Part shown: positions 1 through 9,134 of the stretch, piece by piece | Layout: every line of letters starts with the position of its first letter | How positions within the stretch are numbered: the stretch's first letter is position 1 | Assembly: GCA_946414825.1 (NCBI GenBank) | Contig: CAMKQB010000003.1 | Span: 1 to 53,221 of the forward strand | DNA: 53,221 bases | Origin: an uncultured Lachnospiraceae bacterium | Lineage (GTDB): Bacteria; Bacillota; Clostridia; Lachnospirales; Lachnospiraceae | Direction: 5' to 3' | The notes under the pieces: generated by a model | Seen by the model: only the letters and a program-made list of their open reading frames with translations | What the model was told of the DNA's origin: nothing | The model's database searches: none | Program-made: the position numbers and the translations under genes

Positions 1-2
1 AT

Positions 3-2798
3 TGTGCAATCACCATAGATGATAATGGTCATATTAAGACTGCAGATAATAAATATCTGTCTGTAGAAAATGGAAATGATGGATTAAAAATTGTAGGAAA
101 TAGTTCCGATGGTGGTAACGTAAGATTTATACTTGCGGATGCAGTAAATTTACAGGACTTTTTCACATATAGAGAAGATATTTTAGGTGGGTGGCCTTAT
201 GGAACTGAAATGGCACGTAATAATCAGGTCAATCACATAGATATTTCTATAGAGGATAGTGTTACTGCTACAATACCTCTTATTTATGGAACATATTATT
301 ATAAAGATTCAAATGATGAGTGGCAGAAATTGGTTGTTAATCCTGGATCGCCTAAAAGTATTACAGTCAAACAAGATCTTAATGTTAATCAAGAAACAAT
401 GAGGAATGCTAATATAATAGCATATGATTATAATGGTAATGAGTTAAATGATGCATATGTTATTTCAGGTTATTCTTCTAATTCAGCTGATAACAATCCT
501 AATACGGTTCAGGTTCGTATTGAAGGAGTATTTAAAGTATCTACAGCACCAATGATTAATGGTGTTGATCCTAATGAAGCTCCTAATACTACAAATCGAA
601 AGAATGAGAGAGTTACTTATTCTATATATGCTCTTCAACGAAATGTTACATTTGATTATGATTCTTTAGAATACGGTCAGTTATACGATGTTAATAAGAA
701 TAAATTATCCATTACTACTGATGTTGAATTAAAAAAAGAACATTTTGGATATTTTGAAGATGATAATACTTGTCCTGCAGTTCATGTTTATGATAAATGG
801 CCAGAGGGGGGTATTTGGAAAACTGGTACTACAGGTATGGACTTTAGTATTGAGGGAACAACTGATATTCAACTTAAATTGAGACCAGTTGCCATTAATG
901 TACATAATGATTTGCGTGATACAAACGGAAATATTATCAAACCAAATAAAGAATATAATGATATTAAATTTAATGTTAAACAAGATTATGATGGTGAACC
1001 ATCATCTGTTTATGACAAAAACATTAGTTCGTATTCAACTCCTATTGATGTTAGTCAATATGATGATAATAATCATGTGATTGATAGTATTATTGATAAA
1101 ACTGGATCTGGACTGGTATATGATTACAATGTATTCCCAGGAATGGTAAATGTAGAAGAGGACATTAACACGGTTCCTAAGGTTGTTGTAGACCAGGATG
1201 GAAATACATGGCTTTATAGATATTCATATATTGAAACTGAGTACGTTAATAGGGAAGACGGCAATGAAAGAAAACTGCACGTTGGTGATCAGTCAAACAG
1301 TGGAACTGCCGTTGCAACCCCTGAAGTATTAGGCGATTATAAAGATGTCAATAATGGAGATAAGTTTAGTGAGTTTGTCGAGTTTTTTGCTCATAACGTC
1401 TATGACAAGGTTATCCCTCCAACTAAGGAGGAGGTTTCTCCATATCAGGGTAATGGTGAGCTTGGAGGAGTTTGTGCCGGTGATCAGATAACTTATTCTA
1501 TTAATTATACTAACTACAGCTCAAGTGCTGAGGACATCGTTATAAAGGATAAGCTTGATGAGAATGTTGAATTTGTAAGTGCTGCTTCTAATGGTGGTAC
1601 TGAAAGTGATGGAGTAGTTACATGGAATCTTGATAGCGTTCCAGCAGGTCAGAAGGGCAGTGTGACTCTTACAGTAAAAGTTCTGGAAACTGCACTTGAG
1701 TCAAACGGCGGTCCTGGAACCGTTATTAATGGCGGAGATACTGCGACTGTTCAGGTTGGAAATGATCCGGTATTTAAACTTGATGAAGTTCTGAATCCGG
1801 TTACTATGCCTTCTAAGATGGAGGTTTCTCCATATGAAGGAAATGGACTTCTTGGAAATGTTACTGTAGGCGAAGAGATTGTTTACGAAATCACCTACAA
1901 GAATTATAAAGATTCGGCAGCTAATGTTGTCATAAAGGACCTTCTTGATAAGAATGTTGAGTTCGTGAGTGCAACGAATGGTGGAGTTAATAACAATGGT
2001 ACTGTTGTTTGGACTCTCAAGGATGTCCCTGCAGGTCAGATCGGTACCGTTAATCTTACAGTTAAGGTTCTCGATGGTGCACTTGCATCAAATGGTGGTC
2101 CAGGTAGTGTTATAAATGGTGGTATGGGCGATCCTAGCCATGGCGGTATATCTAATAAGTATGGCGCTACAGTTCAAGTTGGAGATGACAAGGAAGTTGG
2201 TCTTGATCAGGTTGAGAATCCGGTTGTTCTTGAACCTTTTAAGCAGGAGGTTGCTCCATACGCTGGAACAGGAAAACTGGGAGAAGTAAATGTAGGCGAT
2301 GAAATAACATACGAAATCGTTTATACAAATTACAAGAATAAACCTGTGGATGTTACTATTGCAGATCTCTTCGATAAGAATCTTAAGTTTATAAGTGCAT
2401 CTGACGGTGGAGAATATGATGCTGAAGAACACGGTGTATCTTGGGAAATCAAGGATGTTCCTGCCGGAAAGACCGGAAAAGTGACGGTTACTGTTAAGGT
2501 TCTTGAAGGAGCTCTTAAGTCCAAGAATGGTCCTGGAAATGTCATCAATGGTGGTTTTGAAGAACCTGAATCTAATTACAGTTTTACACTTGTAGTAATT
2601 GATGATGATTTATTCATATTAGATCCAGTTGAGAATCCGGTTAAGGAGCCGGCTGCTACAGTTACTACGCCAGCTAAGACAGCAGCACCTGCTAAAACAG
2701 GTGACAAGATGCCTATCCTGCCAGTTGCAGGCATAATGATAATAGCAGTAGTTGGAATAGTGATTATCGCTAGAAAACGTCGTAAAGTAAACGACTAA
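3..2798 (+). CDS. Cell-surface protein with three DUF11-like repeats and a sorting-signal-like C-terminus (5' end outside window)
   Basis: The frame is open from the left edge of the window through the ATG at 210, so that ATG is internal and the true start lies upstream. The N-terminal part is Asn/Asp/Thr-rich and not recognised. Three tandem repeats of about 130 residues follow (about 1416-1804, 1804-2228 and 2229-2641). Each begins with a (E)V(S/A)PY motif and holds a GD(Q/E)ITY..NY segment, a (V)PAG(Q/K) turn, a GGPG or NGPG motif and an NPV end. This pattern resembles DUF11-type extracellular domains. The C-terminus has a Thr/Ala/Pro-rich linker, a PAKTGD motif, a hydrophobic stretch of about 20 residues and a basic RKRRK tail, as in sortase substrates, but no canonical LPXTG. 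DNA before about 1400 looks more AT-rich than the repeat region. Role inferred: adhesin or wall structural protein. The substrate-binding function is unknown. Confidence 0.85.
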   Translation, partial: CAITIDDNGHIKTADNKYLSVENGNDGLKIVGNSSDGGNVRFILADAVNLQDFFTYREDILGGWPYGTEMARNNQVNHIDISIEDSVTATIPLIYGTYYYKDSNDEWQKLVVNPGSPKSITVKQDLNVNQETMRNANIIAYDYNGNELNDAYVISGYSSNSADNNPNTVQVRIEGVFKVSTAPMINGVDPNEAPNTTNRKNERVTYSIYALQRNVTFDYDSLEYGQLYDVNKNKLSITTDVELKKEHFGYFEDDNTCPAVHVYDKWPEGGIWKTGTTGMDFSIEGTTDIQLKLRPVAINVHNDLRDTNGNIIKPNKEYNDIKFNVKQDYDGEPSSVYDKNISSYSTPIDVSQYDDNNHVIDSIIDKTGSGLVYDYNVFPGMVNVEEDINTVPKVVVDQDGNTWLYRYSYIETEYVNREDGNERKLHVGDQSNSGTAVATPEVLGDYKDVNNGDKFSEFVEFFAHNVYDKVIPPTKEEVSPYQGNGELGGVCAGDQITYSINYTNYSSSAEDIVIKDKLDENVEFVSAASNGGTESDGVVTWNLDSVPAGQKGSVTLTVKVLETALESNGGPGTVINGGDTATVQVGNDPVFKLDEVLNPVTMPSKMEVSPYEGNGLLGNVTVGEEIVYEITYKNYKDSAANVVIKDLLDKNVEFVSATNGGVNNNGTVVWTLKDVPAGQIGTVNLTVKVLDGALASNGGPGSVINGGMGDPSHGGISNKYGATVQVGDDKEVGLDQVENPVVLEPFKQEVAPYAGTGKLGEVNVGDEITYEIVYTNYKNKPVDVTIADLFDKNLKFISASDGGEYDAEEHGVSWEIKDVPAGKTGKVTVTVKVLEGALKSKNGPGNVINGGFEEPESNYSFTLVVIDDDLFILDPVENPVKEPAATVTTPAKTAAPAKTGDKMPILPVAGIMIIAVVGIVIIARKRRKVND

Positions 2799-2813
2799 TA
2801 TAAATTTAGATTT

Positions 2814-2855
2814 ATAGGACGGTTATAGTTTCAAACTGTAACCGTTCTATTTTTA
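2814..2855 (+). terminator. Rho-independent terminator after the surface protein
   Basis: A long stem pairs 2814-2829 with 2835-2850 (core ACGGTTATAG with CTGTAACCGT) and is followed by a T-rich run. Confidence 0.85.
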
Positions 2856-2902
2856 TGCAAAAATGTTTATATGATTAGGATTTATATGATAGAATGTAAC
2901 CT

Positions 2903-3937
2903 ATGGAGAAAATAGTAGAAACAATTCCATATGAGCGTACTAAGGCTTATGATCACACGGCAGCGTATTTTCCTGGTAAGAAGGTTTGTATGTTTGATAT
3001 AGAGACTACTGGACTATCGCCGATGAATTCCTTTACTTATATTATTGGCGTGAATATCAAAGTAGGCGATGATTGGCAGATAATCCAGCTTTTCAACGAT
3101 GATGGTCGTTCAGAACCAGAGATGATAAATGCCTTCTTTGATATCATTTCCGATTATGATGTACTCGTGGAGTTTAATGGTGATCGCTTCGATATTCCTT
3201 ATATTGAGAAACGTATGAATGTTATCACGAATAAGCTGCATATTAAGTTCGAAAATGGCTTTAGGAATATAATGCCATTTGACCTTATGAAATGTATAAA
3301 ACCATATAAATATGCGCTGGGACTTCCTAATATTAAGCAGAAGACTATCGAGAAATATCTTGGTATTGACCGTGTAGATACATTTAATGGTGGTCAGCTT
3401 ATTGATGTATATTTGAATTTTGTTACAACAGGGGACAAGAAGAGTAGAGAGCTCGTCCTTAGGCATAATAGAGACGATATGGAGGGAATGCTCTTTCTTG
3501 GTGCTGTTTTATCGATTGATATGATGAAATGGGGCAAAATTAACGTAGAGAAGTTTAGTGTAAAAGAAATAGCAGGCAAGCTGTTTTTTGTGCTTGATCT
3601 TAATCTGGAGAGTAGACTTGGCAGGAATATTTCTACTTCCTCCTATGGTGCGACACTTGACGCTGAGGGTGATTACGCCTACATTAAGGTTCCGATTTAT
3701 ACAGGTTCTCTCAATTATTATCTGGGAACAAAAGAAAAGGATGGTATAGTGAAGAAGGAAGGATACTTCGTTACAACGCTTAATAATTACAATGGAAATA
3801 TAGCTCTTTACAAGGATGGTGCAAGATCTAAGACGGGATATGTAATGTTGGATGATACATTTCTCGGTAATTCTGAATTGATTCTCGAATATGCAAAGCA
3901 TATGATAGGTGAGATTATGCTGTATAAGGGAAAGTGA
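2903..3937 (+). CDS. RNase H-fold 3'-5' exonuclease-like protein (YprB family)
   Basis: A 344-residue protein with the three acidic motifs of the DEDD/RNase_H_2 superfamily: FDIETTG (D32 and E34), EFNGDRFD (D97) and RHNRDDMEGM (D191/D192). It corresponds to the nuclease half of B. subtilis YprB; no TPR extension is visible. It is probably a metal-dependent nuclease or exonuclease acting on nucleic acid ends, but the substrate is not established for this family. It stands alone between a terminator and the promoter of the next gene. No clear Shine-Dalgarno precedes the ATG at 2903, which is nevertheless the first good start. Confidence 0.8.
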   Translation: MEKIVETIPYERTKAYDHTAAYFPGKKVCMFDIETTGLSPMNSFTYIIGVNIKVGDDWQIIQLFNDDGRSEPEMINAFFDIISDYDVLVEFNGDRFDIPYIEKRMNVITNKLHIKFENGFRNIMPFDLMKCIKPYKYALGLPNIKQKTIEKYLGIDRVDTFNGGQLIDVYLNFVTTGDKKSRELVLRHNRDDMEGMLFLGAVLSIDMMKWGKINVEKFSVKEIAGKLFFVLDLNLESRLGRNISTSSYGATLDAEGDYAYIKVPIYTGSLNYYLGTKEKDGIVKKEGYFVTTLNNYNGNIALYKDGARSKTGYVMLDDTFLGNSELILEYAKHMIGEIMLYKGK

Positions 3938-3978
3938 CAGATATTCAGATTTTCCAAATTTTTTATGTAAATTTATTA

Positions 3979-4006
3979 TTGAAAGAACTATAAAATATGG
4001 TATAAT
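3979..4006 (+). promoter_or_regulatory. SigA-type promoter of the divIVA-like gene
   Basis: TTGAAA at 3979-3984, 16-base spacer and TATAAT at 4001-4006. TG at 3998-3999 makes an extended -10. Confidence 0.75.
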
Positions 4007-4061
4007 TTACTCTAGACTGTGCTAGTAATAGCTAATTAATGTATTGGAGGATTTCTGAATC

Positions 4062-4601
4062 ATGATGCAACCAATGGACATAAAGTCACAAAGCTTTAAA
4101 AAGGGATTATTTGGTTACAGTAAGGTAGACGTTGATCAGTACGTAGACACAGTATATCGTGCATATGATGAACTCTTTACTGAGAATAAGAATCTTAGAG
4201 ATGAGAAGGATAGACTTAATAAGGTTATAGAAGAGCAGAGACTGAAGCTCTTTGATCTGGAGAATCAGGTTCAGGGGGTATCACCTGCTTCGACAAAGAA
4301 GGAAGAAGTTAAGGCTGAATCAAAACCAGCTAAGGAAGAACCAAAGAAGGAAGAGCCTTTCGAGGATCCATTCTCAGATATACTTATGGATGAACCAAAG
4401 AAGGAAGATGATGGCAAGATCAAGATGGCAACAAAAGAGCCTGAGTCAGCTACATCAAAGTTCTTCCAGGAGTCAAATGATGATATATTTGGTGATGGTG
4501 AGGACGTATTCGTCGGAGAGATCGAGGATAACAGAAAGCCAAGCAAGGTTATGATCGGCGACGGAGAAGAGGAAGGATCAGACGATTTCGAGTTCCTTTA
4601 A
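4062..4601 (+). CDS. DivIVA-domain protein with acidic, Lys/Glu/Pro-rich tail
   Basis: The first 70 residues match the DivIVA/GpsB N-terminal domain: an FKKGLFGYSKVDVDQYVD membrane-binding region, then a heptad-rich coiled coil to about residue 65. The remaining roughly 110 residues are low-complexity, rich in Lys, Glu, Pro and Asp (KKEEPKKEEPFEDP type), and look disordered. DivIVA relatives sense negatively curved membrane and organise division or wall growth; that role is inferred here. GGAGG at 4046-4050 sits 11 bases before the chosen ATG. The gene has its own promoter and terminator, so it appears monocistronic. Confidence 0.8.
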   Translation: MMQPMDIKSQSFKKGLFGYSKVDVDQYVDTVYRAYDELFTENKNLRDEKDRLNKVIEEQRLKLFDLENQVQGVSPASTKKEEVKAESKPAKEEPKKEEPFEDPFSDILMDEPKKEDDGKIKMATKEPESATSKFFQESNDDIFGDGEDVFVGEIEDNRKPSKVMIGDGEEEGSDDFEFL

Positions 4602-4629
4602 ATCGAATATTAAAATATGTACTTACTCG

Positions 4630-4668
4630 GAGTGCTGCAAGATATTTTGTAGCACTCTTCGTTTTGTA
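4630..4668 (+). terminator. Terminator after the divIVA-like gene
   Basis: Stem GAGTGCTGCAA (4630-4640) pairs with TTGTAGCACTC (4647-4657) around a 6-base loop and is followed by a T-rich tail. Confidence 0.85.
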
Positions 4669-4708
4669 TAAGAGCATTTTTCTTATTATTTATTATTGGG
4701 AGCATTGT

Positions 4709-5305
4709 ATGATAGCATATGTATCTGGAAAACTTGAAGAGATATATTCAGACAGAATAGTGGTAGAGGCCCAGGGGGTTGGGTTTGAGATTCTTACGTA
4801 TGATTACGTAATTAGGAAACTGCCTTCTCTTCATTCTGATGTCAGGATAGTCACATATATGGATGTAAAAGAGGATGATATGAGGCTCTTTGGCTTCCTT
4901 ACACCTACAGAGAAGGACCTCTTCATTAAGCTTATATCAGTAAGCGGCATAGGTCCTAAGGGTGCACTTTCTATACTTGATGAACTTGGTCCGGACAATC
5001 TATGTGCGGCTATCATTTCTGGTGATCACAAGGCTATATCGAAGGCAAATGGTATCGGTAGCAAGACTGCGCAGAAGGTGGTTCTTGAGCTCCGTGATAA
5101 GTTGAATCTCGAGGGTACTATATTTGATACCAGTGCTGCAACGGCATTTGATGAGGATAGTGAATCTGATATATCTGATGCAGCTCAGGCGCTTGTAGCT
5201 CTTGGTTATTCCAATACAGACGCTCTGAAGGCGATACGTAAGGTAGAAGGTGCGGATAAGATGAAGACTGAGGATATCATCAGAAATGCCCTTAAGTATT
5301 TATAG
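4709..5305 (+). CDS. ruvA: Holliday junction branch migration protein RuvA
   Basis: A 198-residue RuvA. The N-terminal OB-fold begins MIAYVSGKLEEI. The tandem helix-hairpin-helix region holds SGIGPKGALSIL and ANGIGSKTAQKVVLEL, and the C-terminal domain III ends in a UBA-like LVALGYSNTDALKAI segment. RuvA binds four-way junctions and loads the RuvB motor. The longer open frame starts at 4664, but ATG 4709 is preferred because GGGAG lies six bases before it and the family begins with M-I/Y-x-x-x-x-G. It is followed 51 bases later by ruvB, the usual pair. Confidence 0.97.
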   Translation: MIAYVSGKLEEIYSDRIVVEAQGVGFEILTYDYVIRKLPSLHSDVRIVTYMDVKEDDMRLFGFLTPTEKDLFIKLISVSGIGPKGALSILDELGPDNLCAAIISGDHKAISKANGIGSKTAQKVVLELRDKLNLEGTIFDTSAATAFDEDSESDISDAAQALVALGYSNTDALKAIRKVEGADKMKTEDIIRNALKYL

Positions 5306-5356
5306 AAATTAAGATTGATATATCACTTTATATAACATTTTATACAGGGAATATAT

Positions 5357-6358
5357 ATGAAAGATAGAATAATAACAACTGAAGTCATCCCTGAGGAGGA
5401 TGCGGCGGAGAAGAAGCTTCGACCTACAAGTCTGGCAGAGTATATAGGTCAGGACAAGGTTAAGAAGAATCTGGAAGTCTTTATCGAAGCTGCGCGTAGA
5501 CGTCATGAACCACTTGATCATGTTCTTCTATATGGACCTCCGGGACTTGGAAAAACTACCCTCGCTTGTATAGTTGCAGAGGAAATGGGGGTTAGCATCA
5601 AAATAACCTCCGGTCCGGCTATAGAGAAACCGGGGGAACTGGCGGCTATTCTTAGTCAGCTTTCTGAAAATGATGTTTTGTTTATAGATGAGATACATAG
5701 ACTCAATAAGCAGGTTGAAGAGGTTCTATATCCTGCAATGGAGGACTATGCTATAGATATAGTTATTGGCAAGGGTGAGCAGTCAAAGTCTCTAAGACTT
5801 GATCTCCCTAAGTTTACACTTGTGGGCGCCACTACAAGAGCTGGAATGCTTTCTGCTCCACTTAGAGATCGTTTCGGTGTTGTAAATAGACTCGACCTGT
5901 ATAATGTCAGCGAGCTTATGAGTATAGTTATAAGATCTGCTAAAGTGCTGGGAGTAAGTGTTGATGAAGAGGGAGCCCTGGAGATAGCTAAGAGATCACG
6001 AGGTACACCAAGACTTGCTAACAGACTACTGAAGAGAGTCAGAGACTTTGCAGAGGTTGAACATCAGGGCAAAATTGATTATAATGTTGCGAGAAGTGCT
6101 CTTGATAAGCTGGATGTTGATGGTTATGGACTAGATGATACAGATAGAAATATACTTACGACCATTATTAAGAATTTTGGCGGTGGTCCTGTAGGACTTG
6201 ATGTTCTTGCTGCAGCCATTGGCGAGGACTCAGGAACTATCGAAGATGTTTATGAGCCTTATCTTATCAAGAATGGTTTTATAAATAGGACTCCAAGAGG
6301 GCGTGTTTGTACAGAAAAGGCATATAAGCATTTAGATCTTGAATATATGCTTGGATAA
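5357..6358 (+). CDS. ruvB: Holliday junction DNA helicase RuvB
   Basis: A 333-residue AAA+ ATPase. Walker A is GPPGLGKT (residues 60-67), Walker B is LFIDEIHR (D111, E112), sensor 1 is GATTRAG, and the arginine-finger region is PLRDRFG (R170). A C-terminal winged helix holds the [12 protein letters not shown] motif. It forms hexameric rings that pump DNA through RuvA-bound Holliday junctions. Length and motifs are fully typical. It lies in an apparent operon with ruvA and zapA. Confidence 0.98.
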   Translation: MKDRIITTEVIPEEDAAEKKLRPTSLAEYIGQDKVKKNLEVFIEAARRRHEPLDHVLLYGPPGLGKTTLACIVAEEMGVSIKITSGPAIEKPGELAAILSQLSENDVLFIDEIHRLNKQVEEVLYPAMEDYAIDIVIGKGEQSKSLRLDLPKFTLVGATTRAGMLSAPLRDRFGVVNRLDLYNVSELMSIVIRSAKVLGVSVDEEGALEIAKRSRGTPRLANRLLKRVRDFAEVEHQGKIDYNVARSALDKLDVDGYGLDDTDRNILTTIIKNFGGGPVGLDVLAAAIGEDSGTIEDVYEPYLIKNGFINRTPRGRVCTEKAYKHLDLEYMLG

Positions 6359-6379
6359 GTAAAATTAGTGAGGTGTGAA

Positions 6380-6784
6380 ATGGGACAGAAGAAGATAGAT
6401 ATTCCTGTTGTTATTAATAATAAGGTTTATACTCTTAGCGGATATGAAGGAGAAGAGTATCTGCAGAATGTGGCCACTTATATAAATGGTAAGATAGCAG
6501 AATGCAAGACTTCAGAAGAGTATAGAAGAATGAATATTGAGTATCAGGGTATTCTGCTTGCTCTAAATATTGCAGATGATTATTTCAAGGCGAAGGCTAA
6601 GGCGGATGAGACAGCTGGAGATAATACTGATAAGGAACAGCAGTTGTATGAACTTAGACATGAAGTGATAGAATCCCAGATAAAGCATGAAGCTGCGCTG
6701 AAGCTTGTGGAAGAATACAAGGAACAGGTTAGCGCTCTTCAGAAGAGAGTCGTGCAGTTGGAAGCCGAAAAGGAAAAGAGATAA
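6380..6784 (+). CDS. zapA: Cell division protein ZapA-like
   Basis: A 134-residue protein. The N-terminal ZapA fold includes VVINNKVYTLSGYEGEEYLQ and an ALNIADDY segment, followed by a long C-terminal coiled coil. ZapA bundles FtsZ filaments at mid-cell. The open frame also allows a GTG at 6368, but ATG 6380 is better placed behind GAGGTG (6370-6375). The stop codon overlaps the ATG of the next gene by one base (TAATG), implying translational coupling. Confidence 0.88.
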   Translation: MGQKKIDIPVVINNKVYTLSGYEGEEYLQNVATYINGKIAECKTSEEYRRMNIEYQGILLALNIADDYFKAKAKADETAGDNTDKEQQLYELRHEVIESQIKHEAALKLVEEYKEQVSALQKRVVQLEAEKEKR

Positions 6785-9132
6785 TGAAAAGAAGACCTGA
6801 GATTCTTGCCCCGTGTGGTAATATGTCATCTCTCAAGGCTGCAATAGCAGCTGGAACAGATGCGTGTTATCTAGCGGGGAATTCTTTTGGAGCCAGAGCC
6901 TATGCTAATAATTTCAGTAGTGACGAGCTACTGGAGGCTATAGATCTAGCTCATCTTCATAATGTGAAAATATACCTCACCTGCAATACACTTATAAAAT
7001 CAAGTGAAATGACAGGTGTTTATGATATGCTCTTTCCTCTATATGAGGCGGGGCTTGATGCTGTTTTGGTGCAGGATTATGGTGTAATGCGCATGATTAG
7101 ACAGTATTTTCCGGAACTACCTATTCATACAAGTACACAGATGAATATTCTTACACCGGAAGGAGCCAGGCTTGCGGCGGAGAGAGGTGCTAGTCGAGTT
7201 GTGGCTGCTCGTGAAATGAACCTTCGCGAGCTGGCTCGAATTAAAGAAGAGGCTGATATAGAGCTGGAGGTGTTTGTTCATGGTGCTATGTGTTTATGCT
7301 ACAGCGGAAGATGCCTGATGAGCTCCATGCTTGGCGGTAGAAGCGGTAATAGAGGTAGATGTGCTCAGCCATGTAGACAGAGATATAATGGTAAGTATCT
7401 CCTTTCTATGAGAGACCTTTGTTCGCTACGTCTTGTTCCGGAACTGGTGGATATAGGTGTTGATTCCCTTAAGATAGAGGGAAGAATGAAGAATGAATAT
7501 TATACGGCAGCAACAGTTGAAGCATATAGAGTCATAGTGGATGCTTATATGGATGGGTCGCTTAATGATTCGCTCATAGAAAAGTATGAAAACAGACTTC
7601 TTGATATATTCAACAGAGGCGGTTTTTCAACAGGCTATCTAAATAGAAATAGAGATGCAGATAAATGGGATGAGGTGCTTATAGATAGCAGCATGCCTGG
7701 AAGAAGAGGAGTTAAAGTAGGTACTGTCAGCAAAGTATCTGACGGAAAGGTGCATTTCAAGGCTTTAAAGGATGTGGGCTCGGGAGATGAACTGCTTATA
7801 GATGCAAGTGAGCAGATATCGATTACCTCGGGTATAGATATAAAACAGGGTGAGTCGGTATCCCTTAAGGCTCCGCAGACCAGGCTTATAACTAAGGGGT
7901 GCGGAATCTATAGGACTAGATCCAGATCCCTGATAGCGGACATTGATGTGCTTATTAATAGTGGCAGGAAGATACCCGTTACCGGAAATGTAAGAGTTAT
8001 AAAAGGCGAAGAACTTAGTATAACTCTGGCGAGTGGTAATAATAGTATAACAGTAACAGGTGGTGTGGTGGAGGCGGCCTCCAACAGACCTATAGATAGA
8101 GATACAATTATTAATAAGATTTCTCAGCTGGGTAATACGGCATTTGTTATGAAAAGTCTTGATGTTCAGACAGATGATGTCTCCTTTGTTAGAATAGGAG
8201 AACTGAGTGAGCTGAGAAGACAGGCTGTAGCTAAGCTAGAAGAAGCTATAACTGCCGGCTTCAGGAGAAAATATCCTTTAGATAAAGATGCTTCTCTTAC
8301 AAAACTAAGTGAAGAGATGACACCAATTGATAAATCTGGTTTATTTGATACAGCTGGAAAGAGATATTATATATTCTCTTATCCATATCAGGCAGAAGCT
8401 TTTCTAGAGGAAGTGCACAGTAGGTCAGTAATTATATCTGATGATACATTTATTATTCTTGATCTGGGACTTGGCGGATACAGCAATGATGCTATTATGG
8501 GCCTGCTCAGGAAAATCGAGAATATTAGAATCGGGGTTCCGGGTATCAAGGCTATACTTGGTCTTCCTTATATAAATAAAGGTGATTACCAGGTATGTGA
8601 CTATAATGACATTATCCGGAGAATGGATGGTCTATATGTAAGAAATATAGATGATCTCGCTGAAGTGCGTAATCTATATATGGATAAGTATTTGCTGCTT
8701 GCATCATCTCTTTATGCCTATAACAATATGGCTGTTAAGGAGCTGCTGGATATTCTTGGTGAGGACTCGAAGGTCATATTTGAGAAATCACTTGAGCTCA
8801 GTAAGAGAGAGGTGGATGGAATCGACTATATAAAGGAGGATTTTTCGCAGTATTACGGCAAGCTTACGCTTATGGTCACCTCTGGCCTCAGAGATACGGT
8901 TGGCAGGCTGACTGATGACAAGGGCTACTCCTTTAAGTCAATAAAATGTGAGGGACTGTGCTATAATGTCATTTTGGGCGACAGACCGCTCAGTCTTCAC
9001 GACTACGAAGTTACCAGGATGTATTATTTCACTGATGAAACTGTTAAACAGGTTAAGGACGTTCTGAGCGACGATCCAAAATATATTAGGGATAGAAAAT
9101 ATACTAGAGGACATTTTGAGAAGGGTATTTAA
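6784..9132 (+). CDS. U32 family peptidase / RlhA-like protein with DUF3656
   Basis: A 782-residue protein. The N-terminal U32 domain (about residues 1-300) begins RPEILAPCGNMSSLKAAI and carries the family signature between about residues 165 and 200: FVHGAMCLCYSGRC followed by RGRCAQPCR with clustered cysteines. The middle and C-terminal parts match the DUF3656 extension of long U32 proteins. Despite the peptidase name, the characterised E. coli relative RlhA is needed for 23S rRNA C2501 hydroxylation; whether this copy does that or is a protease is not decidable from sequence. It sits between zapA and an FtsW-like gene. Confidence 0.88.
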   Translation: MKRRPEILAPCGNMSSLKAAIAAGTDACYLAGNSFGARAYANNFSSDELLEAIDLAHLHNVKIYLTCNTLIKSSEMTGVYDMLFPLYEAGLDAVLVQDYGVMRMIRQYFPELPIHTSTQMNILTPEGARLAAERGASRVVAAREMNLRELARIKEEADIELEVFVHGAMCLCYSGRCLMSSMLGGRSGNRGRCAQPCRQRYNGKYLLSMRDLCSLRLVPELVDIGVDSLKIEGRMKNEYYTAATVEAYRVIVDAYMDGSLNDSLIEKYENRLLDIFNRGGFSTGYLNRNRDADKWDEVLIDSSMPGRRGVKVGTVSKVSDGKVHFKALKDVGSGDELLIDASEQISITSGIDIKQGESVSLKAPQTRLITKGCGIYRTRSRSLIADIDVLINSGRKIPVTGNVRVIKGEELSITLASGNNSITVTGGVVEAASNRPIDRDTIINKISQLGNTAFVMKSLDVQTDDVSFVRIGELSELRRQAVAKLEEAITAGFRRKYPLDKDASLTKLSEEMTPIDKSGLFDTAGKRYYIFSYPYQAEAFLEEVHSRSVIISDDTFIILDLGLGGYSNDAIMGLLRKIENIRIGVPGIKAILGLPYINKGDYQVCDYNDIIRRMDGLYVRNIDDLAEVRNLYMDKYLLLASSLYAYNNMAVKELLDILGEDSKVIFEKSLELSKREVDGIDYIKEDFSQYYGKLTLMVTSGLRDTVGRLTDDKGYSFKSIKCEGLCYNVILGDRPLSLHDYEVTRMYYFTDETVKQVKDVLSDDPKYIRDRKYTRGHFEKGI

Positions 9133-9134
9133 TA

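Noticed and set aside
3110..3466. Long minus-strand reading frames opposite real genes (also near 15523, 16594, 37636, 51463)
   Set aside because: They lie fully inside well-supported genes, lack good ribosome binding sites and show no recognisable protein features.
4664..4708. Upstream extension of ruvA
   Set aside because: The extra 15 residues are unlike RuvA N-termini and the RBS fits ATG 4709.
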